DNA of 64,000 nucleotides from Jeotgalibaca arthritidis (GTDB taxonomy: Bacteria > Bacillota > Bacilli > Lactobacillales > Aerococcaceae), in the NCBI RefSeq assembly GCF_011100465.1, contig NZ_CP049740.1, positions 2,224,001 through 2,288,000 on the forward strand. Direction: 5' to 3'. Within the stretch, counting starts at the first letter, position 1. The number at the start of each line of letters is the position of its first letter. A program made the translations under genes and the position numbers. Shown in pieces: positions 38,780 to 47,724 of this stretch. Below the pieces are notes generated by a model, which saw nothing but the letters and a program-made list of their open reading frames with translations, made no database searches and was not told the origin of the DNA.

Positions 38780-40996
38780 TTATGAAATTACACGACGCAC
38801 ACTATAAACGTCAGGAATGTTTTTGATTTTATCAACAATTTTATCTAATTGACTTAAATTTTGAATTCCCAGCTTTAATGTGATTGTAGCGATTTTATTT
38901 TCATCAATTTTTCCATTCACGCTATTAAGATTTTTAGTCATTGAATTAATGACATGTAACACTTCATTTAATAAGCCTGAACGGTTATAACCTTCTACCA
39001 ACAATTCAGTTTCATAATCAATATGAGACGAGCCAGAATCTTCCCATTCAACATCGATGAGTCGGTCTTTATTATCATCTGATAATTGAACATTTGGACA
39101 ATCAGTTCTGTGAACGGAAATGCCGCGGCCTCTTGTAATATAGCCAACAATTTGATCACCAGGAACAGGATTACAACAATGACTGATACGAATTAATAAA
39201 TTGTCGACTCCTTGAATAACAATCCCATTCTCATGTCTGATTTTCATTTTAGCTGGTTCTTTTTTGGCCTTTTGCTCAATGGTTTCCATTGTTTGCTCTT
39301 GTTCTTGACGGTCACGTTCACGACGCGCTTTTTCTGTTATACGGTTGGCTACAATAAATGGTGACAATTCACCAAAGCCAACAGCTGCATATAAATCATG
39401 CTCAGTTTGCATATTGAAACGTTGTAAAGCTTCTTTCAGAAGTGGTTTCGTTAGGAAATCTTTAGGCACAAAGTCCATTTCTTGGAGTTGTTTCTCCATC
39501 AAAGACCGGCCTTTTTCAATATTTTCTTCACGATCTTGTAACTTGAAGAAACGTTTAATTTTATTCTTTGCCTTGTTGGTTGTTACCAAGTTAACCCAGT
39601 CACGACTCGGTCCGAATGAGTTAGGGGATGTCATGACTTCAATGATATCACCATTTTGTAGTTTGTAGTTGAGTGGCACAATTTTATTATTTACCTTTGC
39701 TCCAACCGTTTTATTTCCTACCTCAGAATGGACATTGTATGCAAAATCTAATGGCCCAGCGCCAAACGGCAATTCCATAACGTCACCTTTTGGTGTAAAG
39801 ACATACACTTTGTCTTTGAAGATATCTTCCTTTACACTTTCAACAAATTCACTGGCGTTACGTGAATCATCCTGTAGATCAATCAAGTCACGGAACCAAT
39901 TGAGCTGCTGTTGAAGATTATTCTCTTCACCCTCAACTTTCTTAACGGTCCCTTCCTTATATGCCCAGTGAGCAGCTACCCCGAATTCAGCAACACGATG
40001 CATATCTTCTGTACGGATCTGAATTTCTATAGGTGTCCCTTTTAGACCAATAACGGTTGTATGTAAAGACTGGTACATATTCGCTTTAGGCATGGCAATA
40101 TAATCTTTAAAGCGACCTGGCATGGGTTTCCATTTGGTGTGAATGGCACCTAAAACAGCATAACAATCCTTGATAGAATCAACAATAACACGGACTGCTA
40201 AGAGATCATAAATCTCATTAAATTGTTTCTTTTGATCTTTCATTTTACGGTAGATGGAATAGATGTGTTTAGGGCGGCCATAGATGTCTGCCTCAATACT
40301 AAGCTCATCGATCGATTCAGTAATCTTTTGAATGGTGTCAGAAATATAATGTTCCCGTTCATCACGTTTGGTATTCATTAAATGAACAATACGGTAATAT
40401 TGTTGCGGATTAAGATAACGTAGTGACGTATCTTCTAATTCCCATTTAACCCTATTAATCCCCAAGCGATGAGCTAGCGGCGCATAGATTTCTAATGTTT
40501 CATTCGAAATACTTCTTTGTTTTTCAGGACGGTGGAATTTTAATGTTCGCATATTGTGCAAACGGTCAGCAAGTTTAACCATAATAATACGAATATCATT
40601 GGCCATTGCCAAAAGCATCTTACGATGATTTTCAGCTAGTTGCTCCTCATGAGACTTGTATTTAATCTTACCTAATTTCGTTACACCATCCACTAATATA
40701 GCAACTGTTTTTGAAAACTCATACTCAATGTCTTCTAATGTATAATCCGTATCTTCCACAACATCATGAAGGAAACCTGTCGCGATGGTATCAGGATCCA
40801 GCTTCAACTCGGCTAAAATAGCGGCCACTTGTGTTGGATGAACAAAATACTCTTCCCCTGATTTTCTCATCTGTCCTTTATGGGCTTGCTCAGCGAAGTC
40901 AGCTGCTTTTTCAACAAAGGCAACGTGTGGAAGACTCATGTAAGAGGCGCATAAATCAATCACTTCTTGTTTACTATAATTTTTTATTTTTGGCAT
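38780..40996 (-). CDS. rel: Bifunctional (p)ppGpp synthetase/hydrolase Rel
   Basis: A 738-residue stringent-response enzyme. In order: HD hydrolase domain (about 45-200) with the intact [10 protein letters not shown] motif; synthetase domain (about 230-350) with [12 protein letters not shown] and the [10 protein letters not shown] segment typical of bifunctional Rel; TGS domain (about 395-460, [14 protein letters not shown]); zinc-finger region with [13 protein letters not shown] domain (about 665-738). Both active sites look functional. It senses uncharged tRNA on the ribosome and partners dtd in a conserved pair. Confidence 0.97.
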   Translation of the reverse strand: MPKIKNYSKQEVIDLCASYMSLPHVAFVEKAADFAEQAHKGQMRKSGEEYFVHPTQVAAILAELKLDPDTIATGFLHDVVEDTDYTLEDIEYEFSKTVAILVDGVTKLGKIKYKSHEEQLAENHRKMLLAMANDIRIIMVKLADRLHNMRTLKFHRPEKQRSISNETLEIYAPLAHRLGINRVKWELEDTSLRYLNPQQYYRIVHLMNTKRDEREHYISDTIQKITESIDELSIEADIYGRPKHIYSIYRKMKDQKKQFNEIYDLLAVRVIVDSIKDCYAVLGAIHTKWKPMPGRFKDYIAMPKANMYQSLHTTVIGLKGTPIEIQIRTEDMHRVAEFGVAAHWAYKEGTVKKVEGEENNLQQQLNWFRDLIDLQDDSRNASEFVESVKEDIFKDKVYVFTPKGDVMELPFGAGPLDFAYNVHSEVGNKTVGAKVNNKIVPLNYKLQNGDIIEVMTSPNSFGPSRDWVNLVTTNKAKNKIKRFFKLQDREENIEKGRSLMEKQLQEMDFVPKDFLTKPLLKEALQRFNMQTEHDLYAAVGFGELSPFIVANRITEKARRERDRQEQEQTMETIEQKAKKEPAKMKIRHENGIVIQGVDNLLIRISHCCNPVPGDQIVGYITRGRGISVHRTDCPNVQLSDDNKDRLIDVEWEDSGSSHIDYETELLVEGYNRSGLLNEVLHVINSMTKNLNSVNGKIDENKIATITLKLGIQNLSQLDKIVDKIKNIPDVYSVRRVIS

Positions 40997-41078
40997 TCTG
41001 TCACCCCTTTACATTCTATTTATTTTTACCTTCAATTATACGCTAATTTAGGCTAGATATCTATGTTTATACTTATAT

Positions 41079-41128
41079 AAAAACAAACTGGACTTCTAGG
41101 GTCTCAGTGGAGAGACTTGAAGTCCAGT
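41079..41128 (-). terminator. deoC terminator
   Basis: A perfect 10-bp stem ACTGGACTTC/GAAGTCCAGT (41087-41096 / 41119-41128) with an inner GTCTC/GAGAC stem is followed by TTGTTTTT on the minus strand. Confidence 0.88.
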
Positions 41129-41142
41129 TATCTTATTGTAAA

Positions 41143-41811
41143 TTAGTTTGCTGTTGCAGCTTTCCACTCATCAACAATTGCTTTACCACTTGAAGCTCCT
41201 AGGCGTGTTGCGCCTGCTTCGATAAAGTTTTGTGCATCTTCATAACTACGCACGCCTCCACTTGCCTTAACATCCATATCTGGTCCAACAGTTTGACGCA
41301 TTAAACGAATATCCGCTAATGTTGCGCCACCAGTTGAGAAACCAGTTGATGTTTTAACGAAATCAGCACCTGCCTCTTTCGCGATTTCACAAGCAGCTAC
41401 TTTTTCTTCATCCGTTAATAGTGCTGTCTCAATGATAACTTTTAAGATTGCTTGTCCTTTAACAGCTTCAGCAATTGATGCAATTTCATGGCGAACAACG
41501 TCGTATGATTTTTCTTTCAATGCACCAATATTGATAACCATATCCACTTCATGCGCTCCATTTTGAACGGCTTGTTTTGCTTCGAATGTTTTCACTTCTG
41601 CTGTATTTGCTCCGTGTGGGAAACCAACAACGGTACAAACTTTAACATCTGATCCTGTTAGGAAAGCAGCTGCTTTTGATACCCAGTAAGGTTGGATACA
41701 AACAGACATAAAGTCATAATCCAATGCTTCGTCGCATAGGTTTTTAATATCAGCCTCTGTCGCCTCTGGTTTTAAAATAGTATGGTCAATATATTTGTTG
41801 ATGTTCATCAT
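41143..41811 (-). CDS. deoC: Deoxyribose-phosphate aldolase
   Basis: A 222-residue class I aldolase splitting 2-deoxyribose-5-phosphate into acetaldehyde and glyceraldehyde-3-phosphate in nucleoside catabolism. The Schiff-base Lys is in FVKTSTGFS (about 152), with the second conserved Lys in [16 protein letters not shown] is seven bases before the ATG. It overlaps the rsmE stop by one base (TAATG), so it is the last gene of the DUF3013-prmA-rsmE-deoC operon rather than part of a nucleoside operon. Confidence 0.96.
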   Translation of the reverse strand: MMNINKYIDHTILKPEATEADIKNLCDEALDYDFMSVCIQPYWVSKAAAFLTGSDVKVCTVVGFPHGANTAEVKTFEAKQAVQNGAHEVDMVINIGALKEKSYDVVRHEIASIAEAVKGQAILKVIIETALLTDEEKVAACEIAKEAGADFVKTSTGFSTGGATLADIRLMRQTVGPDMDVKASGGVRSYEDAQNFIEAGATRLGASSGKAIVDEWKAATAN

Positions 41812-42584
41812 TAATAATCTCCTCCGTTTAATAATTCAAAATGATATGATACAGCAGATAAAGCGTAAAGAGGTGCCGTTTCCGTTCTCAAGATTCGTGG
41901 TCCTAATGCACAGGTTAAGAAACCATCATCCTTGAAGGACGTGATTTCATTCTCTGACAAACCACCTTCTGGTCCAAAGACTATTAATAATTTGTCACCT
42001 CTCTGAAGGTTTTGTAAGGTTTTAGCCAGAACAGCCTGCTCACCTTGCTTAGCATCTTCTTCATAAGCAACTAGCTTAACTGAATATTTTTGTGATAAAG
42101 CTAATAGTTCCTTTAGGGTAACCGCTTGATGGACTGTTGGCACAAGTTGGCGATGAGATTGCTCCGCCGCTTCTTGGACAATTTTTTGGAATCGTTGCGT
42201 CTTTTTCTTTTTCTTGCTCTCATCCCATTTTACAACAGAATAATCAGAAGCAAAAGGAATGATTCGATTTACACCTAATTCTGTTGCTTTTTGAGCAATT
42301 AAATCAAGTTTATCCCCTTTTGGAAGTCCGCAAACAATGGTCACATCAATCGGTAGTTCATTATTTTTGTCTTCATTCGCTACCCAAGCCAACTGAACTT
42401 CTTTATCATCTGTAAAAGTAATAATTTCAGCAATGCAACTCTTTCCGTTTGGATCTGATAAGAACACTTTGGTTTCTGGTTTAAACCGCATCACATTTTT
42501 CATATGATGATAATGGTCCCCACTTAGGAAGATGGGATGGTTAGAAAAGTCTTCGAGACTTTCAGCAATCATATATCGTTGCAC
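41811..42584 (-). CDS. rsmE: 16S rRNA m3U1498 methyltransferase RsmE
   Basis: A 257-residue SPOUT-class methyltransferase. An N-terminal PUA-like domain ([12 protein letters not shown]) and the knotted SAM-binding end ([28 protein letters not shown]) are present. It starts at a GTG. It follows prmA by 2 bp, the standard prmA-rsmE pair. Confidence 0.96.
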   Translation of the reverse strand: MQRYMIAESLEDFSNHPIFLSGDHYHHMKNVMRFKPETKVFLSDPNGKSCIAEIITFTDDKEVQLAWVANEDKNNELPIDVTIVCGLPKGDKLDLIAQKATELGVNRIIPFASDYSVVKWDESKKKKKTQRFQKIVQEAAEQSHRQLVPTVHQAVTLKELLALSQKYSVKLVAYEEDAKQGEQAVLAKTLQNLQRGDKLLIVFGPEGGLSENEITSFKDDGFLTCALGPRILRTETAPLYALSAVSYHFELLNGGDY

Positions 42585-42586
42585 GA

Positions 42587-43537
42587 CTAGTCCTCTACCT
42601 CCTTTTTACAAATGATACAGTACCAGTCTTTTGAATTTTTAATTTCTTCGATAACAAAACCTTGTTCAATTAGAGCATGAAGAACATCATCCTTTTTAGA
42701 GTTGATGATTCCTGATAGAATAAACGTTCCATTGTCTTTTAAATTATTCCAAGCATCTGTAATCATTAAGAGAAGAATTTCAGCTAATATATTTGCGACA
42801 ATAATATCTGCCTTAGCATCTTTAATCCCTTCTAACAAACTATTTTTAGCAATGCTAATTGAATCGCTAAACCCATTTAGCTCAACATTCTTTTTGGTTT
42901 GTTGAATAGCAACTGGATCAATATCATAAGCATATGTTTCGCCTGCGCCTAAGTATTTTGCTGCAATACTTAAAACACCTGATCCTGTTCCAACATCAAG
43001 AACTTTCTCATCACCTCTGATGACAGTCTCAAGAGCTTCGAGTGATAATCTGGTTGTTGGATGAGTTCCTGTACCAAATGCCATACCTGGATCCATTAAC
43101 AAACGTTTCTCGTCAGCCTGTTGTGGCGTATAATCTTCCCAAAATGGGACAATCGTTAAGTAACGGGTAATTCGAATCGGGTGGTAAAATTGTTTCCATG
43201 AATTTTCCCAATCTTCTTCTTTGACGTCATTAACAATTAGTTGGTATTTACCAAGATCGAGATCAATCTTTGCCATAGCGGCCATTTTTTGTTTAATAAG
43301 TGTAATCGTTTCTAAAAAAGCATCCGTATCAGGATAATAGGCTTTTACAAATACATCTTGATCACTTGCTGGTATATCTTTATCATCTTTTAGTTGGCCA
43401 AAGCCATCGTCCTGCAAATTAATAAAATCTAGTTCATCTTCAATAACGGTACCTTGAGCACCAGCTTCAATAAATAAGTTAGCTGTTGCATCAGCAGCCT
43501 CAGTTGTTGTCACAATGACGACTTCATTCCACTTCAT
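42587..43537 (-). CDS. prmA: Ribosomal protein L11 methyltransferase
   Basis: A 316-residue SAM-dependent methyltransferase that trimethylates L11. The SAM motif VLDVGTGSGVLSIAA (about 179-193), DPGMAFGTGTHPTT before it, and VANILAEILL are present. I chose the ATG at 43537 (MKWNEVVIVTT), which has a GGTGG site upstream; two codons earlier is another ATG. It overlaps the upstream gene by 14 bp. Confidence 0.95.
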   Translation of the reverse strand: MKWNEVVIVTTTEAADATANLFIEAGAQGTVIEDELDFINLQDDGFGQLKDDKDIPASDQDVFVKAYYPDTDAFLETITLIKQKMAAMAKIDLDLGKYQLIVNDVKEEDWENSWKQFYHPIRITRYLTIVPFWEDYTPQQADEKRLLMDPGMAFGTGTHPTTRLSLEALETVIRGDEKVLDVGTGSGVLSIAAKYLGAGETYAYDIDPVAIQQTKKNVELNGFSDSISIAKNSLLEGIKDAKADIIVANILAEILLLMITDAWNNLKDNGTFILSGIINSKKDDVLHALIEQGFVIEEIKNSKDWYCIICKKEVED

Positions 43538-44048
43538 TTTCATCCACCACTTTTTCTGTAATATCAGATGGATAAGAATAAATAACATAATCGAATCGAT
43601 TCAAATCCTTCATTGTTTTAATTGTACTCAAGTAATTGTCATTATGCCACTTCATTTCAAATAAAACTGTCTGATTATCATGTATAAATTCATTTAAATC
43701 ACTAATAGCCTGTACTACGGATAGTCGAAGCGTCTTACAAAGCGCTTGGATGGTGCCGCCATATAGGCCATCTTCCTTGTCAAAGGGAATAGAAAGCAAA
43801 TAATTATCATTTTTAATTTCAGCTAAACGACTATCAAATAACAATATCGTTTCTTCAAAAACAAATTGATCATGGCTGTTGACTGTTCCATATTGATCGC
43901 TGACTCTTTCATCAAGTGGCATTGCAACTGGAATCATCACCACAATCTCAATCATATGTTTTTGTTTGAACCATTCTACCCGCCATTCACACGGCATATT
44001 CATGTCTTCAAGTGTTTCTTTGATTTTATTAATAATATTCTTTTGCAT
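43524..44048 (-). CDS. DUF3013-like conserved protein upstream of prmA
   Basis: A 174-residue soluble acidic protein without recognised catalytic motifs. It has the look of DUF3013, a family I know as sitting directly before prmA in Lactobacillales, but the assignment rests mainly on position and size. The sequence opens with a predicted helix (MQKNIINKIKETLEDM), then alternates strands and helices. The ATG at 44048 has AGGAGG eight bases upstream; the frame runs further back into mpg. It overlaps prmA by 14 bp, suggesting coupled expression. Function unknown. Confidence 0.7.
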   Translation of the reverse strand: MQKNIINKIKETLEDMNMPCEWRVEWFKQKHMIEIVVMIPVAMPLDERVSDQYGTVNSHDQFVFEETILLFDSRLAEIKNDNYLLSIPFDKEDGLYGGTIQALCKTLRLSVVQAISDLNEFIHDNQTVLFEMKWHNDNYLSTIKTMKDLNRFDYVIYSYPSDITEKVVDENEVE

Positions 44049-44064
44049 CTCCATAACCTCCTTT

Positions 44065-44679
44065 TTATAACCAACCTTGGTCCGTAGCCACGCTACCTTT
44101 TCGTTTCGAAACATAGGGATTTCCTTCCACAATAAATCTTAATGCTTTTTCGGTCCATTCCCCTTTATTAGGAATGCCTATTCGAGGTGTCGCGATAATC
44201 TGTTTTGCTTGTTTTTCTATATTTTCGTCAATAAATAATTGACTACCCAAAATACTTTTTCCATAATAGGCCATATCAATTCCCATAGCCTTTGTTAAAT
44301 TTCCTGGACCATTCGTTAGATTATGTCCATGCCTTATACGAGCTCTTTCCATCTCATATATCCCCTCATAAGGCTCGATAGCACGAATAAGAATCCCCTC
44401 AGGTGTACCTATTGGTTGAGTGATAATGTTTAATAGGACATGGGTATGCATGATATGAGTATAAATGCTGCCAGCTTCTTGAAACATAATCTCCGTACGC
44501 TTCGTTCGTAGCCCTCCGTAACTATGAGCAGCCTTATCACTTACTCCTAAATAGGCTTCTGTTTCAACAATAAAACCTGAACGACGAATACCGTCTTTTT
44601 CATGGACAAGCAGTTTTCCTAATAACGATTGAGCAATTTGCTCTGTTGAATAGTTTGATTGTAACAATTCTTTTAACAT
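44065..44679 (-). CDS. 3-methyladenine DNA glycosylase (AAG/MPG family)
   Basis: A 204-residue glycosylase of the alkyladenine (MPG) fold that removes alkylated purines. The catalytic Glu is in IVETEAYLG, and AHSYGGLRTKRTEIMF, GPGNLTKAMGI and the C-terminal RIGI are present. The intercalation segment reads GSIYTHIMHTHVLLN rather than the YVY-x-x-YGMH of the best-studied members. Two ATG codons (44682 and 44679) compete; the GGG site favours the second. It lies 16 bp before the DUF3013-like gene. Confidence 0.88.
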   Translation of the reverse strand: MLKELLQSNYSTEQIAQSLLGKLLVHEKDGIRRSGFIVETEAYLGVSDKAAHSYGGLRTKRTEIMFQEAGSIYTHIMHTHVLLNIITQPIGTPEGILIRAIEPYEGIYEMERARIRHGHNLTNGPGNLTKAMGIDMAYYGKSILGSQLFIDENIEKQAKQIIATPRIGIPNKGEWTEKALRFIVEGNPYVSKRKGSVATDQGWL

Positions 44680-44718
44680 CATTCATCCCTTACTATCTTT
44701 GTAATAACTAAAAATAGT

Positions 44719-44808
44719 TTACCAAATTTTCCAACAAAGCACTAACAATCTCATTTTGAGATGCTCAAATCTATAATTATATTTTAATGAAAGTTTTATT
44801 TCGCTCAT
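44719..44808 (-). CDS. Possible small protein (29 aa) between mpg and gpsB
   Basis: A short ORF MSEIKLSLKYNYRFEHLKMR..., 29 residues, very basic with a hydrophobic LLVLCWKIW end. Its ATG has GAGGAG five bases upstream. No database family is recognised and no clear promoter or terminator was found. It sits in the 260-bp gap between divergent mpg and gpsB. It may be real, a leader peptide or chance. Confidence 0.25.
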   Translation of the reverse strand: MSEIKLSLKYNYRFEHLKMRLLVLCWKIW

Positions 44809-44826
44809 AGCATCTCCTCACTTCTA

Positions 44827-44855
44827 TTGTCACAATGCATTTTATTTGATATAAT
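44827..44855 (+). promoter_or_regulatory. gpsB promoter
   Basis: TTGTCA (44827-44832) and a consensus TATAAT (44850-44855) are 17 bp apart. This predicts a 5' UTR of about 75 nt. Confidence 0.8.
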
Positions 44856-44938
44856 TGTAAGGAAGAAAATTTATTGAAAATGACAAATGATTTATATCAT
44901 TATCTTGAAAAAAATGATTGAAGAACGAGGTGTGATGG

Positions 44939-45289
44939 ATGACTGATAAAAACTTAACAACAAAAGATATTTTACAAAAAGAATTCAAAACTTCCATGAG
45001 AGGATACAATGCTGGTGAAGTGGATGAATTTTTAGATATGATTATCCGCGACTATGAATCTTATCAAAAAGATTTAGCTTTCTTGCAAAGTGAAAATGAG
45101 CGTCTACGTAGTCGTGTTGATGAATTAACAAAACAAGCTGCATTAGGCAAACGTAGCCAATCAAGCTCTAGCCCTGCTAGCGGTGTAACAAACTTTGATA
45201 TTTTGAAACGTTTATCTAATTTAGAAAAACATGTCTTTGGATCTAAATTAGAAGATCATCAAGATGACGATTTATTATTAAACGATTGA
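44939..45289 (+). CDS. gpsB: Cell-cycle protein GpsB (DivIVA family)
   Basis: A 116-residue cytosolic coiled-coil protein. It links peptidoglycan synthases with the divisome and affects Ser/Thr-kinase signalling. The DivIVA-type N-terminus (ILQKEFKTSMRGYNAGEVDEF) carries the membrane/partner-binding loop. A coiled coil (about 30-72), a Ser-rich linker and a short C-terminal hexamerisation helix (NFDILKRLSNLEKHVFG) follow. GAGGTG is six bases before the ATG. rnpB follows, as is usual in Firmicutes. Confidence 0.96.
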   Translation: MTDKNLTTKDILQKEFKTSMRGYNAGEVDEFLDMIIRDYESYQKDLAFLQSENERLRSRVDELTKQAALGKRSQSSSSPASGVTNFDILKRLSNLEKHVFGSKLEDHQDDDLLLND

Positions 45290-45313
45290 TTTTTCTAAAA
45301 ATTAACGTATAAT
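45286..45313 (+). promoter_or_regulatory. rnpB promoter
   Basis: TTGATT (45286-45291) and TATAAT (45308-45313) are 16 bp apart. The -35 overlaps the gpsB stop codon. Transcription would start near 45320. Confidence 0.75.
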
Positions 45314-45329
45314 TAACCGTTGCTTGAAA

Positions 45330-45708
45330 CTCTGTAAATTCTGGGTAATCGCGGTTTTTAAATAAACTGAGGAAAGTCCATGCTCACACAAGCTGTGATG
45401 CTTGTAGTGTTCGTGCTTAGCGAAACAATAAGCTAAGGCAATTTTTAATTGACGGCAGACAAAAAGGCTAAGGATTTTATCTATGCCTGAGTAATCTTGA
45501 AAGTGCCACAGTGACGAAGTATTGAAGGAAACTTTAATAGTGGAACGGGTAAACCCCTCGAGTGAGCAACCCAAACATTGGTAGGGGCACTCTCTTTAGT
45601 AGGAATCGAACGAAAAAGAGAGGCAGTAATGCAGATAGATGATTACCTCAGCAAAAAAGACCTGACTTTTTTGCGAGACAAAACATGGCTTATAGGAATT
45701 TACAGAAT
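45330..45708 (+). ncRNA. rnpB: RNase P RNA, bacterial type B
   Basis: The catalytic RNA of RNase P, which cuts tRNA 5' leaders. The 5' end TCTGTAAATT (from 45331) pairs with AATTTACAGA at the 3' end (45697-45706). The universally conserved GAGGAAAGTCCATGCTC and the late ACATGGCTTATAGGAATT segments are present. The type-B specific GGTAATCGCGG start and AAAGTGCCACAGTGACGAAG (P7-P10 region) are seen. The exact ends are approximate. Confidence 0.95.
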
Positions 45709-45764
45709 CAGGTTTTATGTTTGCGACATATTAAAATCGCACATGATGTTCAGAATTCAATTCG

Positions 45765-45790
45765 GGGCGGGACTGGTGTCCTGCCCTTTT
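45765..45790 (+). terminator. rnpB terminator
   Basis: A 9-bp stem GGGCGGGAC/GTCCTGCCC with one G-T pair and a TGGT loop is followed by four T. Confidence 0.85.
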
Positions 45791-45827
45791 CTACTGTTTA
45801 TACCTTGTGTTATGAAAGGACGTTACT

Positions 45828-46988
45828 ATGAAAAAAAATTACCAATTGGTTGCAACCGCAGCTAGTGGCATTGAAGCACTTGTTGGAAACGAATTAAAAG
45901 ACTTGGGCTACACTGTTCAAGTTGAGAATGGAAAAGCATTTTTCCAAGGTGGAAACGCCGATATCGTTAAAACCAACTTATGGTTGCGCACTGCTGACCG
46001 CGTTAAGATTGTTTTTGGAACATTCAATGCGAAAACATTCGATGATCTTTTCGAACAAACAAAAGCGTTACCCTGGGAAGATATTTTACCGATGGATGCT
46101 GCTTTCCCTGTTTCTGGAAAGTCTCATAAATCAACCTTATACAGTGTGCCAGATTGCCAGGCTATTGTTAAAAAAGCAATTGTTAATCGCCTATCTGACT
46201 TCTACCACCGCCGTAACCGTCTACCGGAAACAGGTGCTGAGTATCCTATTGAAGTAGCGATTTTAAAAGACGAAGTATCGATTACGATTGATACAACGGG
46301 ATCAAGTTTATTTAAACGTGGTTACCGTACTGAAAAAGGTGGCGCGCCAATGAAGGAAAATATGGCGGCTGCTCTTGTCAAACTGACAAATTGGTATCCG
46401 GATAAACCATTCTACGATCCAACATGTGGTTCTGGAACAATCGTGATTGAAGCAGCAATGATTGGCTTAAATATTGCACCTGGCTTAAACCGCGAGTTTA
46501 TGGCAGAAAAATGGAATATTTTCCAAGATAATGAATGGCAAACATACCGCAATGAGGCTAAATTAGCTGCAGATTACTCCAAAGAATTAGACATTGAAGG
46601 TTCTGATATTGATGGTCGTATGATTGAGATAGCTAAACGAAATGCTGAAAAAGCTGGTGTTGAAGATTTTGTTAGCTTCAAACAAATGCAATTAAAAGAT
46701 TTTACAACAGAAAAAGAATACGGTGTGATTGTTTCTAACCCGCCTTATGGTGAACGTATGGATGATCAAGAATCAGTTGAACGCCTGTATAAAGAAATGG
46801 GAGATGTGTTCCGTCCACTAGAAACATGGAGCAAATACATCATTACCAGTGATTTATTATTCGAAGAATTCTATGGTCAAAGAGCTACTAAGAAGAGAAA
46901 ACTTTACAATGGCCGTTTAAGAACAGATTACTTCCAATATTGGGGCAAACGTGCACCACGTAAGCCACGTGATGTGGAATCTAACTAA
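45828..46988 (+). CDS. Class I SAM-dependent 23S rRNA methyltransferase (RlmL / YpsC type)
   Basis: A 386-residue RNA guanine-N2 methyltransferase. An N-terminal ferredoxin-like and THUMP region (about 1-160) is followed by the UPF0020 methyltransferase domain: DPTCGSGTI for SAM (about 201-209) and the catalytic VSNPPYGER (about 304-312). It corresponds to the N-terminal half of the E. coli RlmKL fusion. GpsB-rnpB-ypsC synteny supports this. The ATG has AAAGGA upstream. Confidence 0.93.
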   Translation: MKKNYQLVATAASGIEALVGNELKDLGYTVQVENGKAFFQGGNADIVKTNLWLRTADRVKIVFGTFNAKTFDDLFEQTKALPWEDILPMDAAFPVSGKSHKSTLYSVPDCQAIVKKAIVNRLSDFYHRRNRLPETGAEYPIEVAILKDEVSITIDTTGSSLFKRGYRTEKGGAPMKENMAAALVKLTNWYPDKPFYDPTCGSGTIVIEAAMIGLNIAPGLNREFMAEKWNIFQDNEWQTYRNEAKLAADYSKELDIEGSDIDGRMIEIAKRNAEKAGVEDFVSFKQMQLKDFTTEKEYGVIVSNPPYGERMDDQESVERLYKEMGDVFRPLETWSKYIITSDLLFEEFYGQRATKKRKLYNGRLRTDYFQYWGKRAPRKPRDVESN

Positions 46989-47002
46989 ATCCTTGAATGA
47001 AG

Positions 47003-47044
47003 AAAATCCCCAACCCTTTCTAGATTGAAAGGGTTGGGGATTTT
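47003..47044 (+). terminator. Terminator after the RlmL-type gene
   Basis: A perfect 18-bp inverted repeat (47003-47020 / 47027-47044) with a 6-nt loop ends in TTTT. Confidence 0.93.
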
Positions 47045-47142
47045 CTCATTGTAAAAAGCACAGTGAACAAATGCCCTATAATTTAAGCGCCACACAATCA
47101 ATGAAGAATCCATATTTTTTTATTCTTAAACGTCCCTTAATA

Positions 47143-47173
47143 AATTTAAGATATAATCAATACATCTTAAATT
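47143..47173 (+). promoter_or_regulatory. Promoter -10 within an operator-like inverted repeat
   Basis: AATTTAAGAT (47143-47152) is a perfect inverted repeat of ATCTTAAATT (47164-47173). It flanks a consensus TATAAT (47152-47157) and abuts the GGAGG of the membrane-protein gene. The -35 is not clear. The layout suits a repressor site or a hairpin masking the ribosome binding site. Confidence 0.5.
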
Positions 47174-47184
47174 GGAGGAAATGT

Positions 47185-47571
47185 ATGATGGATCTTGAAA
47201 TGTATTACAATAATTTAACAGTTCGACTTTTTGTTTTAATTACTTTAAATATTATTTTAAGTAGCTTCTATTTGAAGTATCTCAGTCATTCAAACCGTTG
47301 TTTATTTCTTAAACAAGAACAAGGTATTTATTTATTACATATAACATATTGGGTTTTATTTATTGGAGGTTTTTTTGTAAAAAGTTTACCACCCAATTCC
47401 AGTAGTGTTATTGCGTACTTTGCTACTGAATTCATAATACTAGCAATTATTTTGATTAGTTATACTTTTTTACTATGGAAATTATTCAACAAAAGAAGAT
47501 TTGATTATAGTATATTCTTTCTCACCTTACCTCTAATGATGTTATTTCTTTTTGCTCTAGGTATTGTTTAG
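47185..47571 (+). CDS. Orphan small membrane protein, function unknown
   Basis: A 128-residue protein with four predicted transmembrane helices (about 13-32, 48-66, 73-97 and 106-126) and short charged loops (SHSNRC, WKLFNKRRFD). No family or motif is recognised. The ATG at 47185 has GGAGG six bases upstream; the frame is open further back but through a promoter-like region. It stands alone between a strong terminator and a convergent RNase H-like gene, and is unusually AT-rich. It may be a lineage-specific or acquired gene. Confidence 0.65.
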   Translation: MMDLEMYYNNLTVRLFVLITLNIILSSFYLKYLSHSNRCLFLKQEQGIYLLHITYWVLFIGGFFVKSLPPNSSSVIAYFATEFIILAIILISYTFLLWKLFNKRRFDYSIFFLTLPLMMLFLFALGIV

Positions 47572-47641
47572 GATTATTCACTTTCCTAAACTAATGTGGA
47601 TAGCTAATGAGACTCTCTACCCACCTAAAATTTCAGCAAAA

Positions 47642-47679
47642 TGTACGATACAGCCTTTTTTTTAAAGCTGTATCGTACA
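47642..47679. repeat. GATACAG inverted repeat, copy 4
   Basis: TGTACGATACAGC (47642-47654) is a perfect inverted repeat of GCTGTATCGTACA (47667-47679), around a 12-nt T-rich spacer. It has the same core as the three tandem copies at 32278-32421. It again lies between convergent genes. Confidence 0.88.
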
Positions 47680-47688
47680 CGAGCACAC

Positions 47689-47724
47689 AAAAAACTGCCG
47701 GACTTCAAGTTCCGGCAGTTTTTA
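47689..47724. terminator. Bidirectional terminator before the RNase H-like gene end
   Basis: A perfect 9-bp stem ACTGCCGGA/TCCGGCAGT (47694-47702 / 47711-47719) has six A before it and T-rich sequence after it. Confidence 0.9.

Noticed and set aside
45302-45865. ORFs of about 90 residues on both strands across 45302-45865
   Set aside because: They lie on the RNase P RNA gene and its terminator; conservation there is RNA structure, not coding.
47071-47184. Longer N-terminus for the orphan membrane protein (from 47071)
   Set aside because: The extra segment covers a TATAAT box and an inverted repeat, and the GGAGG site serves the start at 47185.
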